A stretch of DNA of 64,000 nt. Source: Bellilinea sp. (lineage in GTDB: Bacteria > Chloroflexota > Anaerolineae > Anaerolineales > Anaerolineaceae). The position numbers and the translations under genes are program-made. Below are positions 1 to 7,779 of the stretch, in pieces; the first letter of the stretch is position 1, and every line of letters begins with the position of its first letter. The notes beneath the pieces are model-generated. The model was not told the DNA's origin, made no database searches, and saw only the letters and a program-made list of their open reading frames with translations. Where the stretch lies: assembly GCA_026003615.1 (NCBI GenBank), contig BPHQ01000001.1, positions 496,001 to 560,000 on the forward strand, written 5' to 3'.

Positions 1-1624
1 TGAGCAATTTAGATGCAACGGCGGCTATTTGCTGACAGATTTGCTGGAAAAGGCGATTTTCAATTTCACGGATTCGTTCCTCGGCGTTCAAAACCAAGGC
101 TTCGTATTCTTTCATTTCAGGTGTGATAAATCGTTCGGCGTTCACCAGCGTTTGTTTGCGAATATACTCCGCCGGGGCAAGATGGGCTGCTCCTCGCGAA
201 ATTTCGATGTAATAGCCAAAGACTTTGTTGTATCCGACTTTCAGGGTTTTAATTCCGGTGCGTTCGCGTTCAACTTCTTCAAGCCGTGAAATCCACTCCC
301 GGGCGTGAGCGGATGAATCAATGACCGAATCAAGTTCTGCCGAATAGCCGCGGCGGATGACACCGCTGTTTTGGAGGGTTGCTGGCGGGTCATCGCTGAT
401 GGCGGTTTCCAAAAGTTGCAATACTTCTGGACATTCGTGAAGATTTTCCAGTAAAGAAGAGAGGTGTTGCCAATGATTTGGAATTAACTGACGAATGTGG
501 GGTAACGCTCGTAAGGTGGAACGCAGGCTGACCAAGTCACGGGGTGTGGCATGTCCCGATACTACCCGGTTGGTCAGGCGCTCAAGGTCAACGAATGGTC
601 GTAAGGCTGCCCTTAATTCGCTGCGCAGGATATTGTCTTCTAAGAGTTCCGCCACACGATCCTGCCGATGTTGAATGGCGGAAATATCCAGAAGAGGTTT
701 ACTGACCCATTGGCGAATCATACGCTTGCCCATGGGGGTGACTGTGTGATCCAGAATGCTCAATAAGGAGCCTTCGGACCTGCCGCTTCGAATGGTCTCG
801 GTCAATTCGAGATTACGACGCGTAGACGCGTCCAGCACCATGAAATCGCTGAGGGTATAGGTCGAAATCTGTTTGAGGAGGCGCAGGGCAGACGGTTGAG
901 TTTCTTGAAGATATTGGAGGATGGCTCCGGCGGCGCGGATGGCGAGCGGTTTACCGCGCAGTCCAAAGCCATCCAGAGAAGCCACCTCAAAATGGCGGAG
1001 AAGCGTTTCCTGACAACGACCGCTTTCAAAACGCCACGATTGCCAGCGGGTGAGGTGACCGGGTAAATTGTGGTTAAGTTCAATTCCTTCCGGGAGGATG
1101 ATTTCGGCGGGCTGCAAGCGAATCAATTCGGCACGCAAGGCACTTTCGGCATCACCATTCATCAGTTCGGTTGCCTGAAATTCTCCGGTGGTGATATCTA
1201 CATAAGCAATACCGGCCCGGTTATCCTGGATGACCATTCCCGTCAGATAGTTGTTGCGATCACCCTTGAGCAAGGTCGGTTCGATGACGGTGCCGGGTGT
1301 CACCACCCGTACAACCTCCCGTGGGAACAAACCGCGAGCAGGCTGATCACCGACCTGCTCGCAAATTGCCACGTGGTAACCCTTGTCAATCAAGCGAGCC
1401 AGGTAATTTTCAACGGCATGGTAGGGAATACCCGCCATTGGTACGCGGGTACCCTTGGCGACATTGCGGGAAGTGAGAACAATATCCAGCTCTCTGGCGG
1501 TGATTTCAGCATCCTGATCGAAAGTTTCGTAAAAATCCCCCAACCGAAAGAAGAGAATGGCATGGGGGTATTGTCGTTTGATTTCGAGGTATTGCTGGCG
1601 GATTGGGGTGACGTCTTCGTTCAT
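1..1624 (-). CDS. mutS: DNA mismatch repair protein MutS (5' part, truncated by window edge)
   Basis: Recognises mismatches and small loops in newly replicated DNA and starts repair with MutL. About 541 codons are visible from the ATG at 1624. They cover the N-terminal mismatch-recognition domain with the Phe-x-Glu motif in GDFYETF (F31, E33), the connector (PMAGIPYHAVENYLARL) and the lever/clamp region (RQWVSKPLLDISAIQHRQD; RGYSAELD; GYYIEISRG). The C-terminal ATPase and helix-turn-helix lie beyond position 1, so Walker motifs cannot be checked. The protein starts MNEDVTPIRQQY, typical of the family. No strong Shine-Dalgarno sequence precedes the ATG. It is divergent from the secreted-protein gene at 1901. 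Confidence 0.95.
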   Translation of the reverse strand, partial: MNEDVTPIRQQYLEIKRQYPHAILFFRLGDFYETFDQDAEITARELDIVLTSRNVAKGTRVPMAGIPYHAVENYLARLIDKGYHVAICEQVGDQPARGLFPREVVRVVTPGTVIEPTLLKGDRNNYLTGMVIQDNRAGIAYVDITTGEFQATELMNGDAESALRAELIRLQPAEIILPEGIELNHNLPGHLTRWQSWRFESGRCQETLLRHFEVASLDGFGLRGKPLAIRAAGAILQYLQETQPSALRLLKQISTYTLSDFMVLDASTRRNLELTETIRSGRSEGSLLSILDHTVTPMGKRMIRQWVSKPLLDISAIQHRQDRVAELLEDNILRSELRAALRPFVDLERLTNRVVSGHATPRDLVSLRSTLRALPHIRQLIPNHWQHLSSLLENLHECPEVLQLLETAISDDPPATLQNSGVIRRGYSAELDSVIDSSAHAREWISRLEEVERERTGIKTLKVGYNKVFGYYIEISRGAAHLAPAEYIRKQTLVNAERFITPEMKEYEALVLNAEERIREIENRLFQQICQQIAAVASKLL

Positions 1625-1862
1625 TCAATCTTTCTAAAATCAAGGGATTTTGTCGGGTGTGGACAAGCGGGCAAAAAAGGAAAGAATTAGCGGAATATTT
1701 CCGTTTGCTGCGAATAATTCTACCAAAAAGAAAATACATTGGAGGCTGAAAAATGGACAAACCCAAACGGCACAGGTAAAAAAAGATGCTTATCTGCCGA
1801 GCTTTGTCCTGCATCATATAAAGGCATTCGATCTTACGGGTTTCCCCTTTCAATTTTGTGGC

Positions 1863-1891
1863 TTGAATTGAGAAAAAAGACCCTCTAAAAT
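1863..1891 (+). promoter_or_regulatory. Candidate promoter placing the RNA start almost at the ATG
   Basis: TTGAAT at 1863-1868, a 17-nt spacer, TAAAAT at 1886-1891, then only 9 nt to the ATG at 1901. No Shine-Dalgarno sequence lies between, so the transcript would be leaderless or nearly so. Inferred from consensus match only. The divergent gap 1625-1900 holds nothing else I recognise. Confidence 0.5.
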
Positions 1892-1900
1892 AACCTTGTG

Positions 1901-4099
1901 ATGAGATTGTTCGCAATGATTGCGATATTGATTGTGGTTTTGCCCGCATTCCCATCGGGTGTGGTTGCTCAGGCGATGGTGGATGAGTTGATTGTCTATG
2001 ACGATCAACTTGCCGAGAACTGGCAAAATTGGTCGTGGGTCAATAGTGTTGAATTAAGCTCCACCGAGGTAATTCACACAGGCAGCCGCAGCATTCGCGT
2101 CAATTATTCCGGCTGGGGAGGGCTTTCATTTTACAAAGCCGATATTCCTCTCTATGGCAAGACTCATCTCCAGTTTTATGTTCACGGCGGCAGCGGAATG
2201 GATAAGCCGATGCAGGTCTTTGTCAATTTTGAGGATGGTCGTGAGGGGCCACGGTCGCCTTTCATTGCCAGAGCCAACCAGTGGCAAATGGTTGAAATCC
2301 CGCTGAGTGAAATTAACCCACAAAATCGTAAAATTACCCGGCTTAACTGGCAAAATGCCAGCGATAACAATAATCTGGTGGTGTATTTTGATGAGATCAA
2401 ATTTGTGGCTTATCTCTCGTCAGGTGCTCCTCAGATTTCAAGCGGTGAGTACCGTTCTCACTCCATACGATCTGGCGGAAGTCTGTTGGTGGTTCGGGCT
2501 CAGGTGGATGATCCGCAAGGGAGCGATACCATAACTCATGTAAGTGTGCAAAGCGATGTTGGGGATTGGCAACCTGTACAAATGCTCGATGACGGTTTGA
2601 ACAACGATGGGGAAAAAGATGATGGAGTGTATGGGGCTGTGTTTCCTTTGCCTGCCAATCTGGCGGGGCGGGAAATCGGATTATTTATCCGTGCGGTTGA
2701 TCAGGATGGAAATATTGCTACCCGATACTTAGGAGTTTTGTCCGTGCTGGGAGGTGTTGGAAGTACCTTGCCGGCGGGCTTACCACAAAAACTGGGATGG
2801 GGGAGCAATGCATGGAGTGAAAACCCGGCCGATGACTGGCAGAAGAACACCGGGCTGCCGTGGAATTATGTCTATCAGTACATCACATGGGGGTGGGAAA
2901 GCTGGGGGGGCAACTTTGTTCGGCGTTTTGTTGAGCATTCGTGGAGAAACGGCTTTATACCCGTTGTAACCGTCTATATGATGCTGGGGGCAACGGGTGG
3001 AAACGAGAACGCAGCCGTCTATGCTGAACAATTAAAGGATTCAGGCATAGTAAGTGCTTATCTACAAAGTCTTGAACGGGCCATAACTGAGGCAAACGGC
3101 AATCAGCCGGTGGTATTTGTGATTGAACCCGATTTTTATGGTTTTATGCAGCAACTCAGCAATTCGTCTAGCCCTCCGGCGGGTGTAAGACCGGATGATC
3201 CTGATTCGTTCTATGTTGCATTGAACAAAACAGGGTATGCGAATAATCTTTCCGGGTTTGGGCAGTACCTGATTGACCTGATTCACAGCCGGGCGCCAAA
3301 TGCGTTAGCCGTCCCCATGGTGTCCATGTGGGGGGTTAACCGCGATCCACTACTGGCGACCCAGTCCGAGCTGACGGATTATGTGGGGCGAACCGCTGGT
3401 TTCATGCGCAAGATGGGCGCAGACCGCGCGGATTTGATTACGGTAGAATGGTCGGATCGAGATGCCGGGCGAGGGATACGTCCCTGGTGGGATGACCATG
3501 ATACCGAATTGCCTCGTCCAAACCGGGCTATTTTATGGGGGCACCTGCTTGGTCAGCAGTTGAACAAACGACTGCTGTTGTGGCAGGTACCAGTCGGCAA
3601 TATGGACCTGAACGATACCTGCCAAAAGTACCGTGATAATCGGGCGGCTTATCTCTTCCGTCATCCGCAAGATCTGTGGGAGGCTGGATATGTTGGCATC
3701 TTGTTTGGCGGTGGGGATGGATGTTCTACACAAGTCTGGACGGATGGCGGTTTTGTGGAAAGTCAGGCGCGTTTGTATTACCAGCCTCCCTCTGCCCCGC
3801 TCAACCTGCAGGTAGTGGCAGTAAACGGGGCAATGGTCCGGTTGCGTTGGCAAGAAAATCCCGAACCGGACGTGACGGGTTACCGGTTGTACTATCAACC
3901 GGAGGGGAGCGGGGCATTCGAGTGGGTGGATGTGAGTGTGCGTAACTCAGCCTGGCTGATCCTGCCAACTAAGGGACGCTGGCAAATATGGGCGAAGGCT
4001 TATGATTTGAATCAAGATGAAAGTCCACCGTCCAATTTGGTTTTCGTAGAAACAGATCAGGATGCTGAACACCTTTTCCTGCCGGTTATTCATAGGTAG
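1901..4099 (+). CDS. Secreted multidomain protein, probable carbohydrate-active, with Fn3 and LPVI C-tail
   Basis: 732 aa. An N-terminal signal peptide (hydrophobic residues about 2-22, ending GVVAQA) marks it for export. Residues about 27-170 look like a carbohydrate-binding beta-sandwich (bulk-Trp region NWQNWSWVNS; VVYFDEIKFV). Residues about 175-290 resemble an Ig-like or choice-of-anchor domain (DDGLNNDGEKDDGVYG). Residues about 300-610 form a Trp-rich, possibly TIM-barrel segment with acidic motifs VIEPDFYGF and VEWSDRDAG that could be catalytic; I cannot assign a glycoside hydrolase family. A fibronectin type III domain (about 625-715) follows. The chain ends LFLPVIHR. ATG at 1901 is chosen over GTG at 1898 because of promoter spacing. 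The aldo/keto reductase follows 25 nt downstream. Confidence 0.6.
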   Translation: MRLFAMIAILIVVLPAFPSGVVAQAMVDELIVYDDQLAENWQNWSWVNSVELSSTEVIHTGSRSIRVNYSGWGGLSFYKADIPLYGKTHLQFYVHGGSGMDKPMQVFVNFEDGREGPRSPFIARANQWQMVEIPLSEINPQNRKITRLNWQNASDNNNLVVYFDEIKFVAYLSSGAPQISSGEYRSHSIRSGGSLLVVRAQVDDPQGSDTITHVSVQSDVGDWQPVQMLDDGLNNDGEKDDGVYGAVFPLPANLAGREIGLFIRAVDQDGNIATRYLGVLSVLGGVGSTLPAGLPQKLGWGSNAWSENPADDWQKNTGLPWNYVYQYITWGWESWGGNFVRRFVEHSWRNGFIPVVTVYMMLGATGGNENAAVYAEQLKDSGIVSAYLQSLERAITEANGNQPVVFVIEPDFYGFMQQLSNSSSPPAGVRPDDPDSFYVALNKTGYANNLSGFGQYLIDLIHSRAPNALAVPMVSMWGVNRDPLLATQSELTDYVGRTAGFMRKMGADRADLITVEWSDRDAGRGIRPWWDDHDTELPRPNRAILWGHLLGQQLNKRLLLWQVPVGNMDLNDTCQKYRDNRAAYLFRHPQDLWEAGYVGILFGGGDGCSTQVWTDGGFVESQARLYYQPPSAPLNLQVVAVNGAMVRLRWQENPEPDVTGYRLYYQPEGSGAFEWVDVSVRNSAWLILPTKGRWQIWAKAYDLNQDESPPSNLVFVETDQDAEHLFLPVIHR

Positions 4100-4124
4100 A
4101 ATTGAAAAAAACAAGAGAATAACG

Positions 4125-5072
4125 ATGAGCGAACACACAACCCAAACAAACATAATGCAGGTCTTTGAAAATGTAGAAATCGGGATTGGCACCTGGGCGT
4201 GGGGTGACCGGATATTTTGGGGGTATGGCAGCGGATACAGTGATCGAGATTTGAAAGAAGTCTTTGAGTTGTGTTGCCAGAGAGGTTTCACCTTTTTTGA
4301 TACCGCCGAGGTGTATGGTCAGGGGCGGTCAGAACGGCTGTTGGGTAAGTTCATTCAAGAAACGAATTATTTCGTTCGCATAGCCACAAAGTTCATGCCG
4401 TTTCCATGGCGATTAAGTAAAAATTCATTGCGGCGCGCTTTGCAAGCCAGTCTCAAGCGGCTAGGTCGTCCTAAAGTAGAGTTGTATCAGATTCACTGGC
4501 CTTTTCCGCCAGTACGGATTGAAACCTGGATGGAGGCTCTGGCTGAGGTGGTACAGGATGGCCTGGCAGATGCAGTGGGAGTTTCCAATTATGACCGCGC
4601 TCAAACCCAGCGCGCTTATGAAAGTCTGTCACGGTTGGGGGTACGACTGGCATCCAATCAGGTGGAATATCACTTGTTGAATCGGAAAGTGGAAAAAGAT
4701 GGTTTACTGCGCCAATGTCAGGATTTAGGAGTGCGCCTGATTGCTTATAGTCCGCTGGCCCAGGGGGCGTTGACCGGCAAGTACTCTCCACAAAGCCCGA
4801 TGCGAGGTTTTCGCGAAAGGCGTTATAACCGTCGTCTGCTGGAGCGTATTCAGCCACTCATCCAGAAAATGCGGCAAATTGGACAGGATCACGGCGGTAA
4901 ATCGCCTTCTCAGGTGGCTATCAACTGGGTGATTTGCAAGGGCGCACTTCCAATACCGGGCATTAAGACTCTGCGGCAGGCGGAAGAAAATTTAGGGGCG
5001 GCTGGTTGGCGCTTGACAGATGAAGAGGTAGCAGTGCTGGATGAATTGAGTGATCGGGTAACAAGTGGTTAA
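4125..5072 (+). CDS. Aldo/keto reductase
   Basis: 315 aa, cytosolic NAD(P)H-dependent carbonyl reductase family. The whole (beta/alpha)8 pattern is present and the catalytic tetrad is readable: Asp and Tyr in FFDTAEVYGQG, Lys in RIATKFMP, His in YQIHWPFPP. The C-terminal cofactor region reads PIPGIKTLRQAEENLGA. The start at 4125 (MSEHTT) is preferred over the upstream in-frame ATG at 4062, which lies inside the preceding gene; a start at 4155 is also possible. The substrate cannot be told from sequence. It probably shares a transcript with the secreted protein upstream. Confidence 0.9.
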   Translation: MSEHTTQTNIMQVFENVEIGIGTWAWGDRIFWGYGSGYSDRDLKEVFELCCQRGFTFFDTAEVYGQGRSERLLGKFIQETNYFVRIATKFMPFPWRLSKNSLRRALQASLKRLGRPKVELYQIHWPFPPVRIETWMEALAEVVQDGLADAVGVSNYDRAQTQRAYESLSRLGVRLASNQVEYHLLNRKVEKDGLLRQCQDLGVRLIAYSPLAQGALTGKYSPQSPMRGFRERRYNRRLLERIQPLIQKMRQIGQDHGGKSPSQVAINWVICKGALPIPGIKTLRQAEENLGAAGWRLTDEEVAVLDELSDRVTSG

Positions 5073-5089
5073 GTCGGCGGAGATTGAGT

Positions 5090-5095
5090 TATAAT
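5090..5095 (+). promoter_or_regulatory. -10 box TATAAT, 7 nt before the ATG (leaderless type)
   Basis: Perfect TATAAT with only 7 nt to the ATG at 5103. Transcription would begin at or within a base or two of the start codon. No clear -35 box and no Shine-Dalgarno sequence. Confidence 0.55.
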
Positions 5096-5102
5096 TGCCC
5101 GC

Positions 5103-5660
5103 ATGAGTAACGATAAACAAGCCCGCTTCATTCCGTTTCATGCGATCAATGAATTTATGCTGCCGGAATACCGCTTGAAATTGCTTCAAGAGGTGTTCGG
5201 CAATTTTGACCATCTGCCCGAGGGACGCCAAACTGCCATCAACCGGCTGGTGAAGAAACTGGTCAAAGTGGCCGGTTTTCGCAACAGCACTTTGGCGCCA
5301 GCATCCATGAAGAGCCGTGCAGCAGTTTCAGCATTTGAGCGTTCACCGGAGTTGGTCGCGCAAATTTGTCAGGCGTGGTTTGAACTGCATCCTGATTTGG
5401 CTGGCAAAGTGGTGGACTTTTTGAAATTGCGAGGCTGGGAAGTATTACCGGTTGAAGCCGACCGCTCGGTGCTGCCCGGTTTTCTGACACGTTGGCCGGA
5501 AAAAGACAATTTTGTGACGCTGGATGATGCGTTCGCGAACACTTACCCGGAAGACACGACCCATGAGTACGATCTAAATATGATGATCGTTTGGGTCAGC
5601 GGACGATTGCCAGTGGAACTGGTGACTGAAGAAGCCGAAAAGCCATCATCAGAGGGATGA
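5103..5660 (+). CDS. Conserved-looking protein of unknown function
   Basis: 185 aa, soluble, no signal peptide or membrane segment. I do not recognise the family. The N-terminal half is basic and helical (RQTAINRLVKKLVKVAGFRN), the middle has a helical LVAQICQAWFELHPDLAGKVVDFLKLRGWEV stretch (broken here across two helices), and the C-terminal part is acidic. A putative TATAAT box 7 nt upstream makes this a candidate leaderless gene. It is convergent with scpA, the stops being separated by 6 nt. It is not ScpB, which often neighbours ScpA: the winged-helix signature is absent. Confidence 0.75.
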   Translation: MSNDKQARFIPFHAINEFMLPEYRLKLLQEVFGNFDHLPEGRQTAINRLVKKLVKVAGFRNSTLAPASMKSRAAVSAFERSPELVAQICQAWFELHPDLAGKVVDFLKLRGWEVLPVEADRSVLPGFLTRWPEKDNFVTLDDAFANTYPEDTTHEYDLNMMIVWVSGRLPVELVTEEAEKPSSEG

Positions 5661-5666
5661 GCTTCG

Positions 5667-6491
5667 TCATTCAAGGTTTTTCTCTTCTTCTTCTTCTTCC
5701 TCTTCCTCTTCCCAATTAATATTTTCCATCTCCCGGTTCAAGTCCGCGGCTGGCTGAACTTCGATATCGGTAAACAAGCCCTGTTGCTGTGCGGCAACAA
5801 TCCTTCGTTTGACAAGCTCCAACAATGCCAGAAAGGTTACCACTACCTCAACGCGGCTGGTGTTTGGCTTTAGCAGAGAGCGAAAGGTTGTCATCCCGGT
5901 AGTGCGCAAGCGGTGGAGGATGGTTTGAATTTTTTCGCGGATGGTGATTCGCGGCATACTGACCACTCGATCTAATGCGGTCAGCGTCGGTTTATTGTAG
6001 AACACGCTCCAGGCGGCATTTACCAGATCCTGCAAAGTTACGCCGCTTAAATCCAGCCGGGCCGGCGGCAGCGGGTGAGGGGGAGGGGCGAGACGCAGGT
6101 AGGTGCGCAGATGATCTTCCTCGCGCTGCTGGAGGTAGCCGGCAAGTTCTTTGAAGCGTTTGTAGAGGATCAACTGACGTGCCAGTGCTTCGCCGGGGTC
6201 CTCTTCGGTGATGGTTGCTTCAATTGCTGGTGGACGGGGAAGTAAGGCTGCCGATTTAATCTGTACCAGCCGGGAAGCGATGACCACGAAGGCCGATACC
6301 TCAGCCGCATTCTGATGCTGCAACTGACGCAAATAATCCAGGTATTGATCGGTGACCTGTGCCAATGCCAGACGGGTAATGTCCAGCTCAGCCCGTTCGA
6401 TCAATTCCAACAGTAAATCCAGGGGACCGCTGAACACCTCTGTGTTGACCTGATAATGCTCGGCCTGATGAGCAGCAATTTGAAAGCTCAT
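5667..6491 (-). CDS. scpA: Segregation and condensation protein A
   Basis: 274 aa. Kleisin subunit that bridges the SMC heads in the bacterial condensin and so helps chromosome compaction and segregation; smc itself lies 3 kb away. The diagnostic N-terminal motif is clear (FSGPLDLLLELIERAELDI, then VTDQYLDYL), as is the C-terminal winged-helix region that contacts the SMC head (FLALLELVKRRIVAAQQQGLFTDIEV). The protein ends in an unusual acidic tail, about ten Glu in a row before KNLE. The start at 6491 is chosen because a TATAAT box lies 7 nt upstream and the upstream in-frame codons lie outside the family's conserved part. Confidence 0.93.
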   Translation of the reverse strand: MSFQIAAHQAEHYQVNTEVFSGPLDLLLELIERAELDITRLALAQVTDQYLDYLRQLQHQNAAEVSAFVVIASRLVQIKSAALLPRPPAIEATITEEDPGEALARQLILYKRFKELAGYLQQREEDHLRTYLRLAPPPHPLPPARLDLSGVTLQDLVNAAWSVFYNKPTLTALDRVVSMPRITIREKIQTILHRLRTTGMTTFRSLLKPNTSRVEVVVTFLALLELVKRRIVAAQQQGLFTDIEVQPAADLNREMENINWEEEEEEEEEEKNLE

Positions 6492-6498
6492 GCGGCGA

Positions 6499-6504
6499 AT
6501 TATA
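6499..6504 (-). promoter_or_regulatory. -10 box for scpA, leaderless type
   Basis: Reads TATAAT on the minus strand, with 7 nt to the scpA ATG at 6491. No Shine-Dalgarno sequence. It mirrors the moaC arrangement on the other strand. Confidence 0.55.
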
Positions 6505-6581
6505 TCATTGTGCGAAAGTGAATAATCCAAAGTTGGAAGATGCAAAGCGGGCGGGCAAAGGCCTTTCATCCGGTTTGGCGT

Positions 6582-6587
6582 TATAAT
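6582..6587 (+). promoter_or_regulatory. -10 box for moaC, leaderless type
   Basis: TATAAT with 6 nt to the ATG at 6594. There is no room for a 5' leader or Shine-Dalgarno sequence, so no molybdenum-cofactor riboswitch can precede this operon. Confidence 0.55.
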
Positions 6588-6593
6588 TTTGCT

Positions 6594-7076
6594 ATGACCG
6601 ATTCGAAATTATCTCATATTGATGATGAAGGCCGGGCGCACATGGTAGATGTCGGCTCAAAGCCGGAAACGGAACGGATGGCCGTCGCAAAAGGTGAAGT
6701 TCATCTCAAGCCGGAAACCCTTTCCTTAATTCGATCCGGCTTGATGAAAAAGGGGGACGTGCTGACGGTCGCCCAGATTGCCGGTATTCAAGCTGCCAAA
6801 CGCACAGCAGAGTTAATCCCCCTGTGTCATCCGATCCCCATCCATCAAGTTCAGGTAGATCTGCAAATTCGGGATGATCTGCCGGGGGTAGAAATTACGG
6901 CGCGTTTAAAGAGCAGCGGTAAAACCGGTATTGAAATGGAAGCTCTGACTGCGGTGGCGGTTGCTGCTCTGACGGTTTATGACATGGTAAAAGCCGTAGA
7001 AAAAACAGCTCGCATTCAGAACATTCGCCTTGTTGAAAAACGCGGTGGAGTAAGCGGAGATGTAAGCAATGAGTGA
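6594..7076 (+). CDS. moaC: Cyclic pyranopterin monophosphate synthase MoaC
   Basis: 160 aa, the usual family length. With MoaA it converts GTP to cyclic pyranopterin monophosphate, the first step of molybdenum cofactor synthesis. Signature [16 protein letters not shown], helix [24 protein letters not shown] (shown here as two family motifs) with the Asp/Lys active-site pair, and C-terminal Lys-Arg-Gly-Gly-Val-Ser-Gly are all present. The ATG at 6594 follows a TATAAT box, deciding against the longer frame from 6540. The stop overlaps moaD-moaE by 8 nt, so the two are translationally coupled. Confidence 0.95.
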   Translation: MTDSKLSHIDDEGRAHMVDVGSKPETERMAVAKGEVHLKPETLSLIRSGLMKKGDVLTVAQIAGIQAAKRTAELIPLCHPIPIHQVQVDLQIRDDLPGVEITARLKSSGKTGIEMEALTAVAVAALTVYDMVKAVEKTARIQNIRLVEKRGGVSGDVSNE

Positions 7077-7779
7077 ACCAAAAATGGTTAAAGTCCTGTT
7101 CTTTGCACATCTTAAGGAATTAAGCGGGGTGGAGAAGGAATGGATTGGCTTATCACAACCACTGCGGGTAGGGGATTTGAAGCATCTGCTTGGTGAGCGG
7201 TATCCTTTGATCCATGAGCGATTAGCGAACGTCCTGGTCGCTATCAACCAGCAATATGCCAGCGATGAAGATGTGATTCAACCCGGCGATGAGGTGGCTT
7301 TCTTTCCGCCGGTTAGTGGTGGCAGCCCGCCGACGATTTTTCGCATCACCACCGAAGAATTAGACCTGAACGAGCTGTTGGATCAGATCACCTTGCCGAC
7401 GACGGGAGCAGCCTGTATCTTTACCGGAATGGTTCGAGGAGAAACCCGGCGTGGCGAAGCTCACCAAACTGTAGCCCTGGAATACGAAGCTTACATCCCG
7501 ATGGCAGAAGCCAAAATGGCACAGGTTGCAAGTGAAATCCGTGCTAAATGGCCGGCCGTGGAGGGAATTGCCATCGTACAGCGAATTGGTCATCTCAAAC
7601 CGCGCACACCCACAGTTATGATTGCCTGCACAGCGGCTCACCGTGATACGGGGGTATTTGAGGCCGCTCGCTACGGAATTGACCGATTGAAAGAAATTGT
7701 TCCGATTTGGAAAAAAGAAATCATGCCAAACGGCGAAGAGTGGATCGAGGGAGATTATCGTCCTCAGAAAGGTGAATGA
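7069..7779 (+). CDS. Fused molybdopterin synthase, MoaD-MoaE
   Basis: 236 aa. Residues 1-85 are a ubiquitin-fold MoaD ending in the sulfur-carrying Gly-Gly (FFPPVSGG, G84-G85). Residues about 90-232 are MoaE with [11 protein letters not shown], the [18 protein letters not shown] core and the catalytic Lys pair in [17 protein letters not shown]. Together they insert two sulfurs into cyclic pyranopterin monophosphate. In most bacteria MoaD is separate because its C-terminal Gly must be free for adenylation and thiocarboxylation. Here the Gly-Gly is internal, followed by Ser-Pro-Pro, so cleavage after G85 or an altered mechanism is implied. It overlaps both moaC (8 nt) and thrC (4 nt). Confidence 0.93.
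   Translation: MSEPKMVKVLFFAHLKELSGVEKEWIGLSQPLRVGDLKHLLGERYPLIHERLANVLVAINQQYASDEDVIQPGDEVAFFPPVSGGSPPTIFRITTEELDLNELLDQITLPTTGAACIFTGMVRGETRRGEAHQTVALEYEAYIPMAEAKMAQVASEIRAKWPAVEGIAIVQRIGHLKPRTPTVMIACTAAHRDTGVFEAARYGIDRLKEIVPIWKKEIMPNGEEWIEGDYRPQKGE

Noticed and set aside
1070-1690. 206-residue reading frame on the plus strand
   Set aside because: It is the antisense shadow of mutS, whose motifs (GDFYETF and others) read clearly on the minus strand.
6540-6593. Molybdenum-cofactor riboswitch before moaC
   Set aside because: The -10 box is 6 nt before the ATG, leaving no leader RNA.
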